Shown one piece after another: positions 1 through 8,266 of a DNA stretch of 33,452 nucleotides. The stretch lies in assembly GCA_022592435.1 (NCBI GenBank), contig JABYQS010000304.1, positions 1 to 33,452 of the forward strand, written 5' to 3'. The stretch's first letter is position 1. Every line of letters starts with the position of its first letter. Source of the DNA: Cerioporus squamosus. Taxonomy: Eukaryota > Basidiomycota > Agaricomycetes > Polyporales > Polyporaceae. Under the pieces are notes generated by a model, which ran no database searches, had not been told where the DNA came from, and worked only from the letters and a program-made list of their open reading frames with translations. The position numbers and the translations under genes are program-made.

Positions 1-1497
1 AGATCTACCATTCCAGGTTAGAGAGGCTATTCAGAGAGATACCAGCACGTCTGAGATCGAACGCGAACCGAGCGCCATGGATGCACGCTGATCCGGACAC
101 AATCGCAAGCGTTGCAGATGCCTTCGACTACTGGTTGTCCGCGTCGAAGCCGACAGGAAATATGTCTTGCAGAGCACCAGATTCCGGCTCCCTGAAGACC
201 CATCCCTCCGTCAACGTTCCGTCCCGGGGCGAAACCCGGTCTCAAACGGAGTCTGGAGGAGAAGGTGGCTGCCGAACGCGCCGAGATCAAAGACATGCTG
301 CTGCACATGCCTCACGCTGAGCTGATCAAGTCCGGATTCGTCTGTCCGACGTCGTCAGCTGCGACAGCGCGAGCCGAGTTGCGTAGGAACATGGATGCAA
401 TCGTGGAGGAACTTCATGAGACGATGTTCGGTGGCCCGCATACGTTGGTAGTGGAGTGGTACGAGAAGACGAAGGTTTTCCTTCCTCCGGAGCCGCTGCG
501 GTCTCAGCATGCGGGGTTCGCTACTGCATGGAAGCAAGTACAAGACAAGGGAGAAGTCGAACGGCCGGTCTTGCGCAAGGTGAGCGATTACAGACGCCAC
601 TGGTGACTATGTAGCATGCTCATCACTTGACTCTGCAGGTTGCCACGCATATCGAAAGCAACTGGCATACGAATATTGTTCTCTTCGTGAGCGTACTTTA
701 CTACTCGTCGACTTCCAGAGTTTAATCGTGACATTATTCACAGGCTCGGTACTACGACGACCCTCGGTGCCGTTATGGCGAAGCTCAGAGGGGCTATCCA
801 AATATGAAGCTGAATCTGTTCGACACTGTTGACGAGATCCACCCGTTCAACAATCGCGACGACAAGCAGTCCTCCGTGGACATGGACACACTCGCCCTCG
901 ATGTCTGCAGTACCTCCTTCGAGGAGGTCGCCGCGTACGGTACGTACGGACCCATGGCTCGTCGAGTTCGAGACGATCATCGCGACAGCGTATCATGCAA
1001 TTCCCTTCCCCCTGACACCCGGTGCCCTACCTGCGGACTTCTCGCGTGACCCGGACGACATCGCACTCTGGGAGGTACCCGTCCAGCCATCGGGACATTT
1101 CATGATGGCTCGCGGGTTTCACGGCAGCCCGTATGAACCCCGCACGCAGCTTCTCTTCTATCGCTCCGACAAGCTGAGCGCCGCCGAGCTCATTCGCGAC
1201 ATGGGGTCCATCTTCGAAGGGACATCGTCACCCGCCCCGGGCTTGTTGTTCGTCCTCACCGCGCCAGAGGACGTCATGCATCATGAGAAGATACAGTTCC
1301 GCTTGAGAAGGAGGCGGGTTGAGAGGATGCGGAAGGAGAAGTGGAGCATGGTTGCGTATCGCAACGATACAGGCGTGCAGGGTGAGTCTCTAACACTGCG
1401 CTTGCCCTGCTATGTATCTGCTGACAAGTGGGCTTGGGCTGGTCACTTGGCAGGTACGAACTCGGCTGCAATCTCCAGCTGGATCGCCAAGTCCTGA
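1..1497 (+). pseudogene. DUF4470-like gene, 3' part, internally deleted copy
   Basis: This is the downstream part of a paralogue of the gene at 2265-5831; its 5' part lies left of the window. The sequence enters at an intron acceptor (CAG near 16) and follows the second copy piece by piece: FDYWLSASK, IKDMLLHMPH, EWYEKTKVFLPPE, ESNWHTNIVLF, RYYDDP, GYPNMK, WLVEFETIIATAY, LLFYRSDKL, SWIAKS then TGA at 1495-1497. Introns lie at the same sites, for example donors near 580, 687 and 1381. Two kinds of damage are visible. The frame is lost between about 160 and 260 relative to the paralogue. Near 935-950 the text jumps from FEEVAA straight to the WLVEFE block, skipping about 800 bp present in the other copy, including the conserved RMWLSNVP and DYTHGPLN motifs. 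I read it as a pseudogene. The family is recognised from motif order only; its function is unknown to me. Confidence 0.65.
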
Positions 1498-2264
1498 CTG
1501 GAAGTGCTTGCAATTTGCAGTTGTCCACGGACTGCATATGCAACTGGTCGGATGCGTAGCAGCGTCCATGACTTAGTGACGCGTGCTTAGATATCAGAGA
1601 CCGGAGGATCGTATGTGTAGCCTTCCTCTGCTCGACTTGGGTCATTGTGTATCAAATATCCCCTATTTATATCTTGCCATGTTTGTTGCCATGTATGCGA
1701 AGTTGCACTCGCTTGCCTGCTTTATTTGCTCAAGTACTCTTGATTACCAGCAACTGCAAGAGCCCCGATCCTTTCAGTGGGGAAAAGTGTACCACGTACG
1801 GTATGTAGTGAGGCTATGTTTCGAACAGGCGCCCTGCCCTTCTACTCACTGCTCGACACATCGACAACGACAACGACAAGCTTGACCACCACTGTGCGAC
1901 GATCGTTCTTGTCACTGTCGCTTGCACTTGTACTCGCGTGATGGTTATCTTGCTGGACTTGTGTGTAACAGGATATGCTTGGTACTGTAGTCGACACCAC
2001 GAACCTCTCGTGTTGGCGCAAGTCTAGCGTACATGTCGCTCGTACCAGGCCCGACAAACCACTGCGATCACTCCAACTTGGGAGTGCCTGGTGTGAAGGC
2101 TACCGGTGCGGTATTACGGTTACGTAAGTATTGTGCTCATGTTGGATGTGACCGACTCTCACAGGAAGACTACAGAAGCTCCAGCCGGTGAACTCTATCC
2201 CCGTCGGATATCCACGATCCCAGCGCACCCCACTTGCTCCTGACGAGCTTGCTCAACGTTAGCC
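1498..2264. other. intergenic spacer between the two DUF4470-like copies
   Basis: I find no supportable gene here. The stretch presumably holds the 3' end of the first copy and the promoter of the second. A short CGACAA-type repeat runs at about 1861-1880. No clear TATA box stands out near the start at 2265. Confidence 0.4.
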
Positions 2265-5200
2265 ATGTCGCACGATCCGATTGCTCTCAAGAATCGGGCT
2301 AACGAGCTGTTCAGAGCTAGCGCATTCCTAGAGTACGTGCCAGTCGTCCGGTTGCCTGCACGCAACTGACCCCGTAGACAGCGCGGTCAAAGTCTACGTG
2401 CAGGTGTGTGGGACATCTATGCAGCTGATGTCTCGTCCTTTGACATGCCTGCTGCAGGCAGAACAAGCAGATCTTACTAACCCTGTCTATGCATCGAATA
2501 TCAGTGCAGCGCTATTGGAGTTGGGAGACTACGCCGGATGTGTAGAGTCGGTGTTTCGCGCGTGGAGGTCCCTGAGGGCTCAGTTGAACCAGAAGGAGGA
2601 GCTCGTAACCCGACTATCCAGGCGCCTTACGAAAGCCCTCTGCCATGGGGCTCGCGCGGGCATGATCACTGGCGATACACTCGCAACACATAGCGAAGGC
2701 ATCGACCAAATCCGAGTTGCGTCGTCAACTGCGTCTTGCAACAATAAAGACGATTCGGTGGCACAAGGATGGGCGGAATGGGACGCGACGAAACTCGAGA
2801 TGGATGGGTATGCCAAGAAGCGGGACATATGTCTGGATGCTCTTTCGCGCATGCCTGTGTTTCTTCAAGCCTCTGTGAGTCCTCTCAGGCTTAGGGTAGC
2901 GATGGTCCGCTGATACGATTGATATTATAGCGATGATACGAAGGAGTACTACGGAGTAGGTTATCAGGAGTCCGGATAGTATCTGGAGCTTACAATAATT
3001 TGTGCAGATCGGTCAAGACCATCTCATCGATCTCATGGCGGGATGGGGTACGAATGACTCTCACCCTCTGGATATTGAGGCACTCTCAGTCGAAGACCTC
3101 CGGAACATTGCAATTTTGTACGGAGGTGTCGGTGATGGTGCGTCAACGCCCTTAATGTGAAAACCCGTAGGTCTGAAACTGACCATTCCGTCAGCTCGCC
3201 ATGTTCTCGCCACAATGTGTGGTTTAGCGACCGCATACAACAAGCTCTCGGAGGGGAAGAAGAAGAACGTCCACGCGCACTTCACATTGCTCGACGTGAA
3301 CAATACAACCGTCGCTCGCGACCTCTGCTTATTCATGCTTCTCGATGAGCTTAACCACACCAGCGACGTGTTTGCGAAAGCAGAGATCAAGATGACACTG
3401 ATGTGCATGTTCTGCGGGGCTGCCATGCCTTTGTACTGCTACAGCAGGTGATCTTCGTACCGTAATCGCTGCGGTGCCACGTACTCACCAGTACTGGTGT
3501 TACTACAGGCTCACGAGGCTGTTCACGGAGCTGGTACAGAAGCTGTCGTCTTCTGCTTGGGAACTTCCGACCTGGTTCCACCTCGAACAACGCACGGCCA
3601 TCGCAGTCGTGCGCACTCTTGAGTATTGGCTGAGCGCGTCGAAGTCCACACGAAAGATACTCGCAGGGCACGAGATCCCCCTTCCCCGCAACCACCGCCA
3701 GCCTCCGCCTAACTTCCGCCCAGGGCAACAGCCGGAGCTCCAGCAGCGACTCGAAGCGACACTTGTTTGGGAGCGTCAAGTCATCCGCGATATGCTCCTG
3801 GACATGTCGCACGAGCAGCTCGTCTCTTCGCTCGTAAACGCCGGACTTGTCTCGTCGTCCGTGTCGCCTGCCTCAGCTCGCGCAGTGCTTCATAGCAACA
3901 TGGATACACTCATTGACAGATACCAGGAGCCGATGTTCGGTGACCCGAGATGGAGTGGTATAGGCTCATGAAGGTATTCATTCTCCCGGAGGAGCTGCGC
4001 TCGCGGCATCCAGACCTGGATACTGCATGGCAGCAGGTGCAAACTGCGGAGTCACTCTCGCGTCCGGTCATACGGAGGGTAAGCACTGTGACTCTCATTT
4101 GTGGCAACCAAGCGACGCGATCTATGTTTCACATGTGCAGGCACGCGCCCAGATCGAGAATGACTGGCAGCCGAACATCACCCTCTTCGTGAGCTCAATC
4201 CTCTTCTACTAAGTGCATGATCTCACGACTGTTTCGTAGGATCGGTACTTCGACGATCCGAGCTGCGCCTACGACGAAGCCACTACCGGGTATCCTAACA
4301 TGAAGGAAGACGTGTTTGGCACCATCAAAGATATCCATGACTTCAACGCTCGAGATCAAGCACGCATGAATTACGAAACACTTGCCTGGGATGTCTGCAG
4401 CGTCTTCTTCGAAGAGGTGGCAGCGGCTCTCAGAACTCTGCAGGGTCATGCCGTTATCGAGTTCATACATGGAGAACTTTGCGAGGAGCTCACTAGGATG
4501 CGTCGCACCTGGGATATCACACGTCCTAGAGACTTTCCCACAAAATTCACTCGGATGTGGCTCAGCAATGTCCCGTAAGTCGTTGACCTCATTTCTCGCT
4601 TCCAGGGTTGACATTCTCCCCATACGACGTAGAGACTATACACATGGCCCTCTAAACATGATCGTCTATGTTGCTCCCAATCTGCAAGACCATCCGCAAG
4701 CCGCTCTCGCTTGTAATTCGCTCTTGAACACCTCTGCATGGAAAGACGACGAAGAATTCTGGCATACGTGCGTTGAATAGCATCAACGTTTATGTGTTGC
4801 GTAGCCTCGTCCACTGACTATGGTGTCTAAGGTACACATTATTGACAATCAAAGAGGTACCAAGGTACCTTGGATGTAATATAATCAACTCAAGCGGGGT
4901 CATGGATGTTCTCGTCTTGGGCGCGTCGCCCTCCTTCCCGCGATCGCTCTCCGAGCTCGCGTCTCGCGAGGAGGTCATCACATGGCTCACGCGCCTCCTC
5001 TTCAACACGCTTGTTCCCGGCCGTACCCAACCACCTCCGTGCAACATCAGCCTTCCACACAATCTCGTCGCATTCTTCGGGATACTCATGTATCTCAGCC
5101 GCGTCGGGTACCCTGGACATTGGCTCTCCGAGTTCGTCGCACGGATTCTCAGCGGCAGCATGCTCTCGGACATCCGGCCATATACGAGCGAGTACCCTAT

Positions 5201-5831
5201 CTCTGTCGAGGAGCGCACCCGCCGCGTGCCTTCTCGAATGGTGCGCACGGATCCGTGGCTCGTCGAGTTCGAGAACATCATCGCCACCGCATATTCCGCA
5301 ATCCCCTTCCCGATCGCTGGTGCGCTCCCGCCTGACTTATCCAGTGACCCAGAAGACATCGCGTTGTGGGAGGCAAATGTACGACCAACAGCGGCCTTTT
5401 CTCCTCCGGAAGGGTTCTACAGCAGCCCCTACGAATCGCGCGCTCAGCTGCTCTTCTATCGCTCCGACAAGCTCACGGCTCGCGAAGTCATCGAGAACGT
5501 GCACGAAGTCTTCGAGGGGAAGCCTACGCCTGCCCCAGGGATGGTCTTCATTCTCACTGCACCGGAGCACGTCGTGTATTGGGATAAGATCCGGTTTCGC
5601 TTGAGCCGGCTGCGTGTCGAGAGGATGCGGGCGCAGAGATGGAGCATGGTTGTGTACCGTAACGATACGGGTATGCAGGGTGAGTCTCAGTATATATACG
5701 CAGATCTTGCCTTGTGCTGACCACTGGGTTGGGTTTGGCACTTCGCAGCGACCCTCCCGGCTCCAATCGTCAGCTGGATCGCCAAGTCCGATGACTGGAC
5801 GTGCTCGCACCTTCCTAAGTGCGGTTGTTGA
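2265..5831 (+). pseudogene. DUF4470-like multi-exon gene, near full length, frame-broken
   Basis: I start the gene at ATG 2265 (MSHDPIALKNRANELFRAS). The first three exons (2265-2332, 2382-2403, 2458-2874) splice in frame and give a TPR-like N-terminus (NELFRASAFLDAVKVYVQ, then NPVYASNISAALLELGDY). Later exons carry YGGVGDARHV (about 3115-3205), VARDLCLFMLLDEL, MWLSNVP/DYTHGPLN (split by an intron near 4577), TYTLLTIKEVPRYLGC, and a long exon ending GMQ before the last intron (donor near 5681). The final exon is 5749-5831, stop TGA. This order matches basidiomycete DUF4470 proteins, which have no settled function. Two places break the frame: the junction into the exon near 2931, and a 10-nt shortening near 3945-3955 compared with the first copy. 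It may be a young pseudogene; sequencing error is the alternative. A chromovirus sits 258 bp downstream. Confidence 0.65.
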
Positions 5832-6347
5832 CGGGCTTCAGTCTACGTGCGACTCGGAACGCATTGATATATCCAGAGATCCCACTTCCTCGGTCTTCCT
5901 TCGCAGAACCCACCGCTCCGGTGATTGAGCTGTGCCAGTGGGCTGAGCCGTTTGCTACCTGTCTGTATCTTGTCCGAGTGCCCTGTTGGTTGACATGTAA
6001 TACGAAGTTGCACTCACCTTCCTGCACTTCTCTACTCAAGGCTTAGTAGCAAGAGTAGTCAACGCGACGATCTAAGTCTGTACTTATGCTGTTACGGTCA
6101 AGAGGGTTTCGGTTCCGAAACCAGGGCATGAGGCGTGCGACCGCGCGGGCGGCTACACGTGCCATCAGGCACATGTGGTGCCGCTTCTTGCTCAGTTTAC
6201 CCACCTCTCGCTTAGCCCATCGACCACTACGTCCCACCTCCTGCTCCCTCTAGTTTTCATCCCCGCGCACTCAACGAGGTATGCGCAAGGACAGGGTCAG
6301 TATGACTCGGACTGACTCAGGTACACGTGTATTGTAGATTCTACCAC

Positions 6348-6382
6348 TATAAAAACCGTCGCGCAGTCTGGGGGATTCCCCA
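6348..6382 (+). promoter_or_regulatory. LTR core promoter: TATA box and predicted transcription start
   Basis: TATAAAAA lies at 6348-6355. Position 6382 is 34 bp downstream. It is the expected RNA 5' end because the 11 nt from there are exactly complementary to the site just after the LTR, as in Tf1, where the first 11 nt of the mRNA prime reverse transcription. The start is inferred, not measured. The same elements recur in the 3' LTR (TATA 13352-13359; 11-mer 13387-13397). Confidence 0.7.
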
Positions 6383-6386
6383 GACT
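6365..6386 (+). other. perfect 9-bp hairpin at the predicted RNA start
   Basis: AGTCTGGGG (6365-6373) pairs with CCCCAGACT (6378-6386) around a GATT loop. The 3' arm overlaps the predicted transcription start and the self-priming 11-mer. In the 3' end of the RNA the hairpin would be whole, whereas at the 5' end only part of the 3' arm would be present. It is conserved in both LTRs. Confidence 0.7.
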
Positions 6387-6447
6387 TGCGTTGGCAATTC
6401 TCTCCTCTAACCGACGCCTCGCTAGCGCTCGCCCCTGAGCGTGTCAT

Positions 6448-6458
6448 AACGCAAGTCT
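6448..6458 (+). other. self-priming primer-binding site
   Basis: AACGCAAGTCT begins two bases after the LTR end and is the exact reverse complement of AGACTTGCGTT at 6382-6392. No TGG start, expected of a tRNA-primed site, is present here. In the Tf1/sushi family the RNA 5' end folds back to prime minus-strand synthesis and is cut by RNase H; the same mechanism is inferred here. Confidence 0.8.
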
Positions 6459-6504
6459 CCCCTCTCCTCCCTCGCTTGTCGACCGCGCATCACTACCGGT
6501 CACA

Positions 6505-7512
6505 AGTAAGCTCCCTTTCCGCTCCCCCCTGATCTCACGCTAATCTCACTAAACATCAGTGAGCGCGTCTCCTTCCCCATCCCACATCACCATCAGCTCG
6601 GGAACACCGGAGCCCCGGTACCCGGTCGCGTACCTCCCGCCGCCGTCCATCGTCCTTCCACCCAACTTCCACCTCTCCGACCTCCCGGAGTTCCGGTCCT
6701 ACGTCCTCGAAGCACTCGAGCGCCACGACAACGACGCCCGCGTTGCCGACCCCGTGCTCGACATCATCGGCACCTTCCTCCAAGACGATCTCGATATCCC
6801 CAACTGGGAAGACCCCATTCTAGAAGACCGCCGCGCGTTCGATCAGAACGAGCTCGCGCGCTTCGACGCCGTCACCCACCTTGCGTTCACGCGCCTCCAC
6901 CCCCACATCGCGCTCCTCTGGGACCGCAACCGCGACTGCGACCTCCGCATCATCCTTCGGCAACTCGGCGATCTCTACCACGAGTACGCCGGTTACGCCC
7001 CTTACGTACACACCGTCCCCAACCCGCCGGCTTACATCAACGATCTCCACGCGTCGTATCCCGATATCCTCGACGCCCTTTCCCACCACCGATTCATCGA
7101 CACGCGCCGTTACATCGTCGGCGATTTCCTCTACCGCTGGCCCGACGTTCGCGACGTGTGGCCCCACCCTAACGACATCCCCAACGCCGCCGCCGTCTTC
7201 CTGAACCCGAGTTTCGAGCTCCCGATCCCATCGCTTTCCATCGCCATCCGCATCGACTGGGCCCCGAACGGCCACCTCGAATTGACGCTGTACGAGAACC
7301 GGCACGAGGACCCCCGTATCGCCAGCTTCACCAATCGCGATCCCGAGGCTAACGCCCGTGTGTTCGAAACCCTCCCTTACCATATCCGCTTTGGCTTACA
7401 GTTGTTCGTTATCCCTTACCCCGAGTATATTGCTTACGTAGCTTCTGGTTGCTCCGCTTTGCACATTCTCCCTTCCCGCACCCACGAGTTAGAATTCATT
7501 CACGTTAACTAG
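6505..7512 (+). CDS. novel ORF upstream of gag, start codon made by splicing (317 aa)
   Basis: The coding sequence is join(6505, 6560..7512): A of ATG from the first exon, TG from the second, stop TAG at 7510-7512. An in-frame TAA at 6550-6552, inside the intron, blocks any upstream genomic start. The protein begins MSASPSPSHITISS, then PPPSIVLPPNF, a predicted helical middle rich in D, R and L, and ends near LEFIHVN. Apart from the created first residue it contains no methionine. I see no signal peptide, membrane span, zinc knuckle, protease, nuclease or envelope-like motif, and I do not recognise it. Strong C-ending codon bias over 317 codons supports real coding. It lies where self-primed fungal elements usually have only leader. 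A role in Gag function, packaging or host defence is possible but unsupported. Confidence 0.75.
6506..6559 (+). other. predicted 54-bp leader intron that creates a start codon
   Basis: The donor is GTAAGC at 6506 and the acceptor CAT-CAG at 6557-6559. Branch-like sequences CTAAT (6540-6544), CTCAC (6545-6549) and CTAAA lie just upstream of the acceptor. Length and signals match the introns of neighbouring host genes. Removing it joins ...CACA-A to TGAGC..., giving ACA ATG AGC with A at -3, a favourable context. The unspliced RNA has no ATG here. The primer-binding site lies upstream and survives splicing. Confidence 0.65.
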
Positions 7513-7627
7513 GGTTTAGACAGCCTTATAGGCAAAACCCACTAGAAGTTTGTTTCCTTATCAATTTCGATTTCGCGCTTACCTGAAATAGGTTATCAGA
7601 GCGTTAGAATTCGATAACAATTGTTGT
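7513..7627 (+). other. spacer between the novel ORF and the gag region
   Basis: This AT-richer 115 bp holds stops in all frames. It has a possible small intron (donor GTTTGT 7548, acceptor TAG 7591) and an inverted repeat GTTATC/GATAAC near 7593-7618. The sequence GGTTATCAGAGC near 7591-7602 resembles an initiator-Met-tRNA primer site with one extra T. None of these is proven functional. Confidence 0.35.
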
Positions 7628-8266
7628 ATGTTCTCAGACCACGACCTTGACCTACTTCTCGCTTCTTATTCACCGTGTCCGACTCCGACTCCGACTCCTC
7701 CCTCTCCGAGTCCCCCGCAGACTGCGCTGGGCTCTTCCATTGCATCGACCAAACCAATACAGACTACCACTACACCGCAGCGGAAGAACTTGCCGCCTGT
7801 GAACACAGCCCCTGTCCTCATCGCTTCGACGATATCATATCAAAGCTCACACAAGTCCTCGAAGAATACTCCGATTGCCGAGCGATCACCCGTCCCTCAT
7901 CCACACGAGTTACACCCATCGTCACCCACAACCTCCTACCAGCGCAAACATCCTCACACCCCACACCGGCAGTGGAGGACGTCCCACCAGTCTCGCCGCT
8001 TGCAGAACACCTCGACAACCTCAATCTCGACCCCGATCCGCTCTTCTACGAGCTCCCATCCTCCTCCGCACCTGCCGAAGAAGCCCACCTTCCCGGTACC
8101 ACCTCCAGTGCTCCTCGAACTCCAGGAACAGTATCGCCGCGAAGAATACAAGGATCGCAAATGGCGGCAGTTACATCGGCGGATGTTAACAACATCCTCG
8201 CAGCCATCCAAACCCTTGTCAACCAAATGGCAAATACCGGAGCATCTGCAGCACCTGTTCAAGTGA
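7628..8266 (+). other. first genomic ATG and its ORF, overlapping gag in another frame
   Basis: ATG 7628 is the first ATG after the predicted RNA start. Its context is weak (T at -3). The frame runs 212 codons, mostly P/S/T-rich. Only its first codons (MFSDHDLDLLLASYS) look gag-like. From about 7670 the frame shared with gag shows the C-ending codon preference. One extra base near 7670 would join this start to the gag frame, so this may be the true gag start followed by a one-base loss or a -1 frameshift. A separate 212-aa protein is the less likely reading. Confidence 0.35.
7651..8160 (+). other. gag-frame N-terminal extension without any ATG
   Basis: This 170-codon stretch is open and in frame with gag, with strong C-ending codon use and an acidic, Ser/Asp-rich start (SDSDSDSS) followed by helical-looking sequence (AAEELAACEH, FDDIISKLTQVLEEY). 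It looks translated but has no ATG. It could be reached by frameshift from 7628. It could also be reached by splicing from the donor at 6506 to CAG 7970-7972, which would again make A|TG and read MEDVPPVSP in the gag frame. Confidence 0.5.

Larger units (their letters stand above)
6090..6446 (+). repeat. 5' LTR (357 bp)
   Basis: It matches 13094-13451 over its whole length with two substitutions and a one-base indel. It has TG...CA ends. It contains a perfect 8-bp inverted repeat at 6105-6122 (GGTTTCGG TT CCGAAACC), an imperfect one near 6155-6180, a TATA box and a 9-bp stem at 6365-6386. By the predicted start of RNA, U3 is 6090-6381 and R/U5 begins at 6382. Confidence 0.95.

Noticed and set aside
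1861..1880. CGACAA repeat considered as microsatellite or CRISPR-like array
   Set aside because: Only a few short degenerate units; a trivial simple repeat in a eukaryotic genome.
6556..7383. Long - strand open frames opposite the novel ORF (6556-6783, 6820-7383)
   Set aside because: They are mirror shadows of a GC-rich coding region: low-complexity Val/Glu/Asp/Gly text, no splice or promoter context.
6559..7512. Translation of the upstream ORF from GTG at 6559
   Set aside because: A eukaryotic nuclear element would rarely start at GTG. This G is the last base of a good intron acceptor, and splicing supplies a proper ATG.
7548..7591. Possible 44-bp intron between the novel ORF and gag (GTTTGT...TAG)
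   Set aside because: It does not connect any reading frame or change an ATG; signals are weak. Recorded only as a possibility.
8107..8110. A third CAG|TG acceptor that could also make A|TG with the donor at 6506
   Set aside because: The resulting frame is not gag's and stops at 8266, so it gives no sensible product.
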